From an uncultured Erysipelotrichaceae bacterium (GTDB lineage: Bacteria > Bacillota_I > Bacilli_A > Erysipelotrichales > Erysipelotrichaceae), in assembly GCA_900314345.1 (NCBI GenBank), contig OMUX01000333.1, positions 1 through 12,845 of the forward strand: a stretch of DNA of 12,845 nt, in the 5' to 3' direction. A model generated the notes under the pieces. That model ran no database searches. It was given only the letters and a program-made list of their open reading frames with translations, and was not told the origin of the DNA. Below, in pieces: positions 6,387-12,500 of this stretch (positions within the stretch are counted from its first letter, which is position 1; each line of letters starts with the position of its first letter). The translations under genes were made by a program, and so were the position numbers.

Positions 6387-6787
6387 TGTAAAGAGAAGCA
6401 GTACCCGACAAGATAAAGGAAAAAAGGTGAACTCACCGGGAGGTGCCCGCATGGGAGACGGAATTCACTCAGGCAGTGCCATCTGAATCACAGATGAGCC
6501 TGCGGATCAAGCAAGCTTCAAGTCTGTTCTTCAAGGAAAAGTGATCCAGCAGCTGTAATAAAAACGACTGTATCAGAAGGAAAAAGGGAAGAAATGAGGA
6601 CGGTAAATGATTGCCGGACAAGTATTCCTGAATATGAAGAAGAATCCGTAATAAAGCATCAGATATCAATAATGGAACAAAGAACGAGACAAAAGGATTC
6701 ATGGATCGTCTGACGAAGGACACAAAGAACTGAAGAACGGACCATAGAAACAGGAGAACCTGCAGGAAATGCGGGTTCTCTGTTTGT
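6387..6787 (+). ncRNA. candidate ~400-nt structured non-coding RNA, family unknown
   Basis: This stretch has no convincing protein gene but is strongly purine-rich on the plus strand and dotted with hairpins. These are GGTGA/TCACC (6426-6437); CAGGC/GCCTG (6470-6474 with 6498-6502) enclosing ATCTG/CAGAT (6481-6485 with 6491-6495); CGGTAA/TTGCCG (6601-6616); GAATCC/GGATTC (6642-6647 with 6695-6700); TCGT/ACGA (6706-6716); and an 11-bp terminator hairpin. It is insulated from the downstream gene, which has its own promoter. I checked from memory for tmRNA, RNase P RNA, 6S, SRP RNA, T-box and the common riboswitch cores and found none of their signatures. Short frames exist, such as 6451-6486 (11 aa) and 6594-6713 (39 aa), so a small-peptide mRNA is an alternative. 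Decayed sequence is the other alternative. Confidence 0.45.
6754..6787 (+). terminator. strong intrinsic terminator ending the intergenic unit
   Basis: GAGAACCTGCA (6754-6764), loop GGAAA, TGCGGGTTCTC (6770-6780): 11 paired positions with one G-T, followed by TGTTTGT. It lies 28 nt before the DJ-1 gene's own -10 box, so it ends an upstream plus-strand transcript rather than the DJ-1 mRNA. Confidence 0.8.
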
Positions 6788-6790
6788 ATC

Positions 6791-6820
6791 ATGGCAGGAC
6801 AGCATCTGACATGTTACAAT
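6791..6820 (+). promoter_or_regulatory. promoter of the DJ-1/hydrogenase operon
   Basis: -35 ATGGCA (6791-6796, 4 of 6), an 18-nt spacer, and TGT plus TACAAT (6812-6820), an extended -10. The start near 6827 leaves a leader of about 19 nt with the GGGAGGGG ribosome-binding site (6832-6839). Confidence 0.7.
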
Positions 6821-6845
6821 TGTCACAAGCAGGGAGGGGTGTACT

Positions 6846-7418
6846 GTGAAGGCTGCGTTGTTTCTGGCGGAAGGCTTTGAAGACTGTGAAGCAATGATCA
6901 CTGTGGACATGCTGAGAAGAGGCAGGGTGGAGATCGATACCGTATCGATCACAGACGATCCTCTTGTGAAGAGTTCCCATGGTGTGAGGATGTATGCTGA
7001 TCATTGCTGGAAGGATATTGATCCAGAGAATTATGATGTGCTGATCCTGCCGGGCGGAAAGCTTGGCACGGCAAACCTGGAAGCCTTTGAACCAGTGAAG
7101 GAAGCATTAAGAAAGCACTATGATGCAGGAAAGCTCACCTGCGCCATTTGTGCAGCGCCTTCCATCCTCGGCCATATGGGCATTCTGAAGGGGAGAAAGT
7201 ATACCTGCTTCCCGTCCTTCAATGCAGACTATGGCGGAGCATACCAGATGGAGCTTGCGGTCACAGACGGCAATGTAATCACCGGCAGGGGCATGGGCGC
7301 CACCATTGAGTTTGCAAGGCAGATCCTGATGAAGCTCGTTGATCCGGATATGCTCAGACATGTGGAATACGGCATGCAGTATGAACACAGCTTCCGCGAG
7401 ATGAAGGAAGCACAGTAA
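6846..7418 (+). CDS. DJ-1/PfpI family protein
   Basis: This is a class I glutamine-amidotransferase-like fold protein of the DJ-1/ThiJ/PfpI superfamily, cytoplasmic, 190 aa. The nucleophile elbow AICAAP places the reactive Cys at 102. The conserved acidic residue of the family is Glu15 in GFEDCEA, and the LILPGG loop (66-71) and the late TGRGMGATIEF segment (147-156) are also family hallmarks. Members act as protein or nucleotide deglycases, glyoxalases or redox-stress chaperones, and sequence alone does not decide which. It starts with GTG at 6846, supported by GGGAGGGG ending 6 nt upstream and by the family's N-terminal strand (KAALFLAEGFE). The hydrogenase gene starts 25 nt after its stop with no terminator between, so the two are probably co-transcribed. 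That suggests a protective role in redox metabolism, by inference only. Confidence 0.9.
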   Translation: MKAALFLAEGFEDCEAMITVDMLRRGRVEIDTVSITDDPLVKSSHGVRMYADHCWKDIDPENYDVLILPGGKLGTANLEAFEPVKEALRKHYDAGKLTCAICAAPSILGHMGILKGRKYTCFPSFNADYGGAYQMELAVTDGNVITGRGMGATIEFARQILMKLVDPDMLRHVEYGMQYEHSFREMKEAQ

Positions 7419-7443
7419 CAAACAGGCAGGAGAGGAACAGTTT

Positions 7444-8922
7444 ATGGCTAACAACATGTTTTCCCACGAGGCGAGAGTCTTCAAGTTCGATGTACTGGTA
7501 GACATCTGCCGCAAGGGCTTTGAGAAACCGGTGAATGAGGATGAAATCCAGGCTGATGCAAGGAAGCTTGTATCCATGGACACACCGCGTGTACGCTGCT
7601 GCGTATACAAGGAAAGGGAAGTCCTGAGACAGAGAGTCCGTCTTGCCATGGGCAAGATGGCCAACGATGAACGTGAATACAAGCCGACGCAGATCGTGCA
7701 GGTCATTGATGCGGCATGTGATGGATGTACGATCAAGAAGATCCGTGTGACAGATAACTGCCGCAGCTGCATGGCCAAGGCATGTGTCGCTGCGTGCCGC
7801 TTCGGGGCAATGCACATCGGAACAGAGCGTTCCGAGATCGACTACAGCAAGTGCAAGGAGTGCGGTGCCTGTGCAAGAGCCTGCCCGTACAATGCCATTG
7901 TCATCACGGAGCGTCCCTGCTATGCACACTGCCCGGTACAGGCCATCAGCTGGGATTCCCATGGTCTTGCCAAGATTGATGAAACCAAGTGCATCAACTG
8001 CGGCCAGTGCGAAGGTGCATGTCCGTTCGGTGCAGTTGAGGACATGAGCTGGATCCTGCCGGTGGTGAATGATATCCGCGAAGGCAAGGATGTCTATGCC
8101 ATTGTCGCCCCTTCCATCCAGGGTCAGTTTGATGACTGCACGCTGCCGCAGATCATGAAGTCCGTTGAGATGATCGGCTTCAAGGAATGCATTGAAGTGG
8201 CTGTCGGTGCGGATGCCGTGGCAGATGTGGAATACAAGGAACTCAGGGAACACAAGGAAGCCGGCAAGGTTCTGACAACCTCCTGCTGCCCGGCGTTCGT
8301 CAATATGCTGAAGATCCACTTCCCGCAGCAGTACAAGGAGAACAAGTCCTCCACGATGTCGCCGATGCTGGCAACGGCTGCCAAGGTGAAGGCAGAGCAT
8401 CCGGATGCTAAGATTGCCTTCATCGGACCGTGCATCTGCAAGAAGCAGGAAGTACAGGATGCGGAAAGCGCATGCGACTATGCCCTGACCTATGAAGAGC
8501 TTGCTGCGATGATGATCGGCAAGGGCATCAACCCGAGCGATGCGGTTCCGGATAAGAAGAACATTCCTTCCAACTACGGAAGAAACTTCGCACACAGCGG
8601 AGGTGTTGCCGCAGCGGTCATGGAAGCTGCCAAGGAACAGGGCGATGGTCCGTATACGGCAGTCAATGCCAACGGTGCATTTGAGTGCAAGAAGCAGATT
8701 CAGCTCCTGAAGTTCGGCAAGCTGAATGCGGACATCCTGGAAGGCATGTGCTGTGAAGGCGGCTGTATCAACGGTCCTGCAGGCATTGCCGAGGCAAATC
8801 TGGTCAGGGGACGCATGGCCAAGGAGAACATCCCGAACAGTGCCAAGCAGATCCGTCAGTCCCTGGATGAGTTTGAAATGAGGGGCTTTGACATCAGTCT
8901 CCACAACAAGGACAAGGCGTGA
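7444..8922 (+). CDS. [FeFe]-hydrogenase, monomeric, ferredoxin-linked (group B-like)
   Basis: This enzyme reversibly reduces protons to H2 at the H-cluster and lets fermenters dispose of electrons from reduced ferredoxin. The 492-aa protein has an N-terminal region of ~90 residues, then an iron-sulfur region with 16 cysteines: C92 and C95; C106, C109, C114, C118; C137, C140, C143, C147; C159 and C163; C183, C186, C189, C193. That is enough for four [4Fe-4S] clusters. H-cluster motifs follow: L1 TSCCPAF (C281, C282), L2 GPCICKK (C330), L3 EGMCCEGGC (C437, C441). L2 starts with Gly where textbook enzymes have Met, and L1 ends in Phe rather than Trp; both fit the group B enzymes of clostridia as I recall them. 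The start has AGGAGAGG 8 nt upstream. No HydE, HydF or HydG maturase is in the window, so they must lie elsewhere. There is no signal peptide, so it is cytoplasmic. Confidence 0.93.
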   Translation: MANNMFSHEARVFKFDVLVDICRKGFEKPVNEDEIQADARKLVSMDTPRVRCCVYKEREVLRQRVRLAMGKMANDEREYKPTQIVQVIDAACDGCTIKKIRVTDNCRSCMAKACVAACRFGAMHIGTERSEIDYSKCKECGACARACPYNAIVITERPCYAHCPVQAISWDSHGLAKIDETKCINCGQCEGACPFGAVEDMSWILPVVNDIREGKDVYAIVAPSIQGQFDDCTLPQIMKSVEMIGFKECIEVAVGADAVADVEYKELREHKEAGKVLTTSCCPAFVNMLKIHFPQQYKENKSSTMSPMLATAAKVKAEHPDAKIAFIGPCICKKQEVQDAESACDYALTYEELAAMMIGKGINPSDAVPDKKNIPSNYGRNFAHSGGVAAAVMEAAKEQGDGPYTAVNANGAFECKKQIQLLKFGKLNADILEGMCCEGGCINGPAGIAEANLVRGRMAKENIPNSAKQIRQSLDEFEMRGFDISLHNKDKA

Positions 8923-8929
8923 GAAACAG

Positions 8930-8961
8930 ACAGAGTCAGCGCAGATGCCGGCTCTGTTTTT
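8930..8961 (+). terminator. intrinsic terminator after the hydrogenase
   Basis: ACAGAG (8930-8935) and CTCTGT (8952-8957) with a 16-nt loop that can pair further, followed by TTTT. It begins 8 nt after the stop codon. Confidence 0.75.
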
Positions 8962-8984
8962 GGATTCTGAGCTCGTTTTCAGTG

Positions 8985-8990
8985 TAGAAT
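8985..8990 (+). promoter_or_regulatory. -10 box of a leaderless transcript (DUF1349 operon)
   Basis: TAGAAT ends exactly 6 nt before the ATG at 8997, so transcription should start at the start codon. The TAG inside the box is itself an in-frame stop, leaving three codons between it and the ATG and no room for another start or a Shine-Dalgarno. The -35 is weak (TGGATT at 8961-8966 with an 18-nt spacer). Confidence 0.65.
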
Positions 8991-8996
8991 GAATTC

Positions 8997-9557
8997 ATGG
9001 ACACTGCTGTAGACCCAAGAACATTGCGCTGGATCAACCGGCCTGCGCTTTATACCGTGGATGAGGATTCCGTGCTGCTGGAGACAACACCGCATACGGG
9101 ATTCCATTCCCTGACATTCAATGAGATCTGTGCCAACGGGCTGGTGCTGGAGCCGATGACCGGCTTCAGCTTCAGTGCAAGGATGCGCTATCACTTTGAA
9201 GGTCCGGAGAATGAATGCGGCATTTTCCTGCAGGAGAATGCCGGGCACTGGATGAAAGGCGGCATCCAGGACAGACGCGAGAATCTGAAACTGTCCTGCA
9301 TGGTCTATGACAATGGCTATGGGGATGAAGCACTGCGGGAGATCGGCAGTGCCGTGAAGGAGATGAGCCTGCGGGTTCTTTACTGGAACGGGAATGTCAG
9401 ATTCCAGTACAGCTTCGGAGGAGAACAGTACAGCGACATGCGCTGGATGCACTTCGCAGACAGCAGTGTTGCGGTGACTCCGGGCATCTTTGCATGTTCG
9501 CCAGGCAGTGATGTGTTTGACTGCCGGTTTACGGATCTCTGTCTTCAGAAGATATGA
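8997..9557 (+). CDS. DUF1349 family protein (concanavalin A-like fold)
   Basis: The 186-aa protein aligns by eye over its whole length with the DUF1349 family. It has an opening LRWINRPALY, a TPHTGFHSLTF segment, the F-S-A-R-M-R-Y strand, CGIFLQENAGHWMKGGI, a YSFGGEQYSDMRWMHF strand pair, and a closing PGIFACSPGS followed by the final DCRFTDLCL strand. The family adopts a jelly-roll fold; its biochemical role is not settled, with carbohydrate or other ligand binding assumed. No signal peptide is visible, so it is cytoplasmic. The ATG at 8997 is the only possible start because of the in-frame stop at 8985-8987. pepT begins 15 nt downstream with no terminator, so they are probably co-transcribed. 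Confidence 0.82.
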   Translation: MDTAVDPRTLRWINRPALYTVDEDSVLLETTPHTGFHSLTFNEICANGLVLEPMTGFSFSARMRYHFEGPENECGIFLQENAGHWMKGGIQDRRENLKLSCMVYDNGYGDEALREIGSAVKEMSLRVLYWNGNVRFQYSFGGEQYSDMRWMHFADSSVAVTPGIFACSPGSDVFDCRFTDLCLQKI

Positions 9558-9572
9558 AAGAGGAATGAGAAT

Positions 9573-10793
9573 ATGAGCGCTGCAGAAAGACTTGCATCAT
9601 ACTGCCGGATCGATACCCAGTCGGATCCTGCATCGGGAACACATCCTTCATCAAAGAAGGAATTTGATCTTGCCGATGTGCTGGTAAAGCAGTTAAAGGA
9701 ACTGGGCCTGGAAGATGCCGTGCTGGATGAGCATTGCTATATCTATGCACATCTGGAAAGCAATCTGGATCATGAGACAAAGACCGTGGGCTTCATTGCT
9801 CACATGGATACCGCACCGGACTTTTCCGGAACCGGTGTGAATCCCAGGATCATCAAGGATTATGACGGTGAGGATATTGTTCTCAAGGAAGGTGTTGTCA
9901 CAAAGGTATCGGATTTCCCTTACATGAAGACATTAAAGGGAAAGACGCTGATGGTCACGGATGGCAATACCCTGTTAGGTGCGGATGACAAGGCAGGCAT
10001 CACAGCCATCATGGAGGCACTTGTCTACTGGAAGGAACATCCGGAGGCGAAGCATGGCAGGATTGCCGTTGCCTTTACACCGGATGAGGAGATCGGGGAA
10101 GGGCCGATGTTCTTTGATGTGAAGCAGCTCGGCGCGGACCTTGCCTATACGATGGACGGAGATGCGGTGCATGTGATGAGTGATGAGACCTTCAATGCTG
10201 CATCTGCCGAAATCAAGGCAAAGGGTTTCAGCATCCACCCGGGGGAAGCCAAGGACCGTATGATCAATGCGGCGGCTGCCTGCTGTGATTTCCAGGCATC
10301 CCTGCCGGAGGCCATGACACCGGAACATACGGAAGGAAAAGAAGGCTTCATCCATCTGATTTCCTTTGAAGGCAATACGGAAGAAGCACACATGGGCTAC
10401 ATCCTGCGCGACCATGATGCAGGAAAGCTGGAAGAGAAGAAGCAGCTGATGCAGGATCTTGTGTCCTATATCAACCGGAAGTACGGGGAAGGAACGCTGT
10501 CCATTGAGATCAAGGACAGCTATCACAACATGAAGGAAGTACTCAAGGATCATCCGGAGGTTTCCGGTATTGCCTGGAAGGCAATCGAGGACTGCGGGCT
10601 CGTGCCTGAGAATGTTCCGATCAGAGGCGGGACAGATGGTTCCCAGATCAGTTTCATGGGACTGCCCTGCCCGAATCTTGGAACCGGCGGAGGCAACTTC
10701 CATGGACGCTATGAGTACTGTGTGATGGAAGAACTGGAAACAGCCGTCAAGGTCATCATCAGGATTGCGGAACTGGTCAGTCAGGAGGCATAA
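9573..10793 (+). CDS. pepT: tripeptide aminopeptidase PepT (M20 family, dizinc)
   Basis: PepT removes the N-terminal residue of tripeptides in the cytoplasm, the last step of peptide use. All metal and catalytic positions of the M20B family are present: His77 and catalytic Asp79 in HMDTAPD, bridging Asp138 in LLGADDKAG, Glu172-Glu173 in TPDEEIG, Asp195 in YTMDGD, and His377 in GGNFHGRYE. The dimerisation domain lies between, with HPG (222-224) as in the family. The length of 406 aa is close to the family's usual ~410. The start has an AAGAGGAA site 8 nt upstream. It sits between the DUF1349 gene (15-nt gap) and the sugar kinase gene (3-nt gap) as the middle gene of an apparent operon. Identity is near certain. 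Confidence 0.96.
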   Translation: MSAAERLASYCRIDTQSDPASGTHPSSKKEFDLADVLVKQLKELGLEDAVLDEHCYIYAHLESNLDHETKTVGFIAHMDTAPDFSGTGVNPRIIKDYDGEDIVLKEGVVTKVSDFPYMKTLKGKTLMVTDGNTLLGADDKAGITAIMEALVYWKEHPEAKHGRIAVAFTPDEEIGEGPMFFDVKQLGADLAYTMDGDAVHVMSDETFNAASAEIKAKGFSIHPGEAKDRMINAAAACCDFQASLPEAMTPEHTEGKEGFIHLISFEGNTEEAHMGYILRDHDAGKLEEKKQLMQDLVSYINRKYGEGTLSIEIKDSYHNMKEVLKDHPEVSGIAWKAIEDCGLVPENVPIRGGTDGSQISFMGLPCPNLGTGGGNFHGRYEYCVMEELETAVKVIIRIAELVSQEA

Positions 10794-10796
10794 ATC

Positions 10797-11711
10797 ATGA
10801 TCTGCACATGCACGATGAATCCGTCGCTGGATTATTTCATGGAGTATGACAAGCCGCTGAAGGCAGGAGCGCTGAACCGCAGCCAGCTGGAATACTATGA
10901 AGCCGGAGGCAAGGGCATCAATGTGTCCATTGTCCTCAACAACCTGCAGATTCCAAGCAGGGCAACCGGATTCCTTGGCGGATTCACAAAGGATTTCTTC
11001 ATCAGGCTTCTGCAGAAGTATACCTATGTACAGCCGAACTTCACTTATATTGAAGGCCATACCAGGATCAATGTGAAGCTGTCCGACGGTGCATCTTCCA
11101 CGGACCTCAATGCGGCAGGCCCTTACATCACCTATGAAGACATGGCAAACCTGCGGGAGAAGGTCAGACGTCTGGATGAAGGCGACTACTTCGTGCTGGC
11201 CGGAAACTGCCCGCAGTATCTGAGCGATGAGATTGTGGCCATGTTAAAGGAAGCGATCAATGACGGCGTGAAGGTATGTCTGGATACCAACGGCGACATT
11301 GTGGAACGTGTTCTTGAAGATCATCCCTTCCTGGTCAAGACAACAACCGGTGAGATGCAGGACTACTATGGAAAGCCATGTGATCCCGCAAAGGACGCAA
11401 AGGAAATCCATGAAAGAGGTGCCCGGGCTGTCATGATCATGAACAGCGACTGCAGCAGTGCTGTGCTGGCCTGTGATGATGGTGTCTATAAAGCGGAGAT
11501 CATGCATGAGGAGAAGACACTGACAACCTTCGGCAGCGGGGATGCTCTGACGGCTGGCTATCTGATGAACTATCTCAGAAGCAGGAACTGCGTGGACAGC
11601 TTCCGTTTTGCAAGCTGCTGCTCTTCGGCAACAGCGTATTCCAAGGGTCTTGCGACCAGGGAGAAGATCGAAAGCTTCTATGACAAGGCGGTTGTGAAGA
11701 AGCTGGACTGA
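10797..11711 (+). CDS. PfkB-family kinase, 1-phosphofructokinase/tagatose-6-phosphate kinase type
   Basis: This cytoplasmic ribokinase-fold enzyme of 304 aa resembles FruK/LacC kinases, which phosphorylate fructose 1-phosphate or tagatose 6-phosphate with ATP. N-terminal TCTMNPSLDYF is the family opening. AGGKGIN (36-42) is PfkB signature 1, RINVKL...STDLNAAGPYI (90-111) is the substrate region, and TFGSGDALTAGY (244-255) is signature 2, with Asp249 as catalytic base. In the nucleotide/metal loop the usual Lys-Pro-Asn-x-x-Glu is Lys181-Thr-Thr-Thr-Gly-Glu186: the Glu is kept but the Asn is replaced, which is unusual. AGGAGG (10783-10788) lies inside the end of pepT, 8 nt before the ATG, so the two are translationally linked. 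No PTS transporter or DeoR-type regulator is adjacent, so substrate assignment is open. Confidence 0.88.
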   Translation: MICTCTMNPSLDYFMEYDKPLKAGALNRSQLEYYEAGGKGINVSIVLNNLQIPSRATGFLGGFTKDFFIRLLQKYTYVQPNFTYIEGHTRINVKLSDGASSTDLNAAGPYITYEDMANLREKVRRLDEGDYFVLAGNCPQYLSDEIVAMLKEAINDGVKVCLDTNGDIVERVLEDHPFLVKTTTGEMQDYYGKPCDPAKDAKEIHERGARAVMIMNSDCSSAVLACDDGVYKAEIMHEEKTLTTFGSGDALTAGYLMNYLRSRNCVDSFRFASCCSSATAYSKGLATREKIESFYDKAVVKKLD

Positions 11712-11722
11712 GGGTTTTCCGG

Positions 11723-11751
11723 TTGAAGGCATCTGGTGTTTCTGCTAGCAT
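11723..11751 (+). promoter_or_regulatory. possible promoter of the thioredoxin-like lipoprotein gene
   Basis: TTGAAG (11723-11728), a 17-nt spacer, TAGCAT (11746-11751), each matching 4 of 6 consensus positions. Start near 11758 gives a leader of about 17 nt with the GAGG site. No clear terminator separates this from the kinase gene, so read-through is also possible. Confidence 0.4.
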
Positions 11752-11774
11752 TATGCAGAAACATGAGGCGTGAA

Positions 11775-12440
11775 ATGATGAAGAAAAGGATTCTGACAGT
11801 CCTTGCCTGCGGTCTGCTGTTAAGCGGCTGCACCAAGGCAAGCGATATTGCAAAACAGGCTGGCGAGGAGACGGAAACAGCCGAACCGGTGACACTGACA
11901 ATCACCAATCCGGTGGATCTTGTGGTGCTGGAGGAACATCCGGACATGTCCGGATACCAGTGGCTGGATGACAGCGATCCTGCATTTGAAAGGATTTCCC
12001 TCAAGGAATCCATCCGCATGTACAAGGAAGGCGGCAGCGGCATTGTCTACTATGGCAGGGCAAACTGCCCATGGTGCCAGAGGGCCGTTCCTGTGCTGAA
12101 TGAAGCCGCAAAGGAAGAAGGCATCACGGTGTACTATGTGGATGTTGACAGTGCCATGGACAATGAAGGCGTGATCCTCTTGAACTCAGAAGAAGGACGT
12201 GAGGTCTACGATGATCTTGTTTCCTGCATCGTCTCTACATTCACGCAGAAGGATGAGGAAGGCAATCCATCCTTCCAGATCCCGCTTGTGATCTCCGTGA
12301 AGAACGGCGAGATCCAGGGATCACATCTCTCCCTGGTGGATGATTTCACCCTGACGGATGCCAGTGCACAGATGGATGAGGTTCAGCATGATGAACTCAA
12401 GGCTATCTATGAAGATCTGATGGAGAAAGCAGCGGACTGA
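11775..12440 (+). CDS. thioredoxin-fold lipoprotein with CPWC motif
   Basis: This is a secreted thiol-disulfide protein tethered to the membrane. From the ATG at 11775 (221 aa), residues 1-19 are a lipoprotein signal (MMKKR n-region, lipobox LSGC, Cys19). After a Glu/Thr-rich linker comes a thioredoxin-like domain with GIVYYGRANCPWC (CPWC at 98-101), helix, then the VYYVDVD strand. The family's cis-Pro site is probably IPLVISVKNG near residue 180. A frame also opens with GTG at 11736, but GAGG (11765-11768) is 6 nt before 11775, and the signal peptide fits only starts at 11775 or 11778. The fold resembles proteins annotated as bacteriocin-transport accessory or thioredoxin family; no bacteriocin genes are near. 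Role is probably redox upkeep of extracytoplasmic cysteines. Confidence 0.85.
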   Translation: MMKKRILTVLACGLLLSGCTKASDIAKQAGEETETAEPVTLTITNPVDLVVLEEHPDMSGYQWLDDSDPAFERISLKESIRMYKEGGSGIVYYGRANCPWCQRAVPVLNEAAKEEGITVYYVDVDSAMDNEGVILLNSEEGREVYDDLVSCIVSTFTQKDEEGNPSFQIPLVISVKNGEIQGSHLSLVDDFTLTDASAQMDEVQHDELKAIYEDLMEKAAD

Positions 12441-12456
12441 AACCCGCTGTTTTTTT
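12430..12456 (+). terminator. intrinsic terminator overlapping the lipoprotein stop codon
   Basis: CAGCGG (12430-12435), 8-nt loop, CCGCTG (12444-12449), then seven T (12450-12456). The TGA stop (12438-12440) lies in the loop, so the hairpin begins inside the last codons. Confidence 0.88.
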
Positions 12457-12481
12457 ACGGAAATGAGGTGCCGAATGAGAC

Positions 12482-12487
12482 TATAAT
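12482..12487 (+). promoter_or_regulatory. -10 box of the GNAT gene
   Basis: Consensus TATAAT 13 nt before the ATG at 12501. Start near 12494 gives a leader of only about 7 nt (beginning within AGGGTAT), shorter than a normal Shine-Dalgarno leader. No good -35 is seen. Confidence 0.6.
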
Positions 12488-12500
12488 TTCTGCAGGGTAT

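Noticed and set aside
6451..6486. 11-codon frame after a GGGAGG site in the intergenic region
   Set aside because: Too short to support alone, and the purine-rich composition makes chance ribosome-binding sites common. Kept only as a note to the candidate RNA.
6607..6681. Short matches to RNase P type B RNA (ATGATTGCCG at 6607-6616 and ATGGAACAAA at 6672-6681, in the same order)
   Set aside because: The universally conserved GAGGAAAGTCC core and the AAACCC region are absent upstream, and the spacing between the two matches differs from what I recall of the B. subtilis RNA. Probably chance.
6387..6787. Riboswitch or T-box leader for the DJ-1 operon
   Set aside because: No T-box core or common riboswitch core was recognised, and the DJ-1 gene has its own extended -10 promoter downstream of the terminator, so the two appear separate. 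A novel leader is not excluded.
6469..6792. 107-codon minus-strand frame with many Phe and Leu
   Set aside because: It is the complement of purine-rich sequence, begins across the plus-strand terminator, has no ribosome-binding site, and its hydrophobicity follows from base composition.
7354..8904. 516-codon minus-strand frame
   Set aside because: Shadow of the hydrogenase gene in the opposite strand; its translation has no family-like pattern. The same applies to the long minus frames at 436-1338, 1842-2696, 2748-3689, 3536-4813 and 9975-11060.
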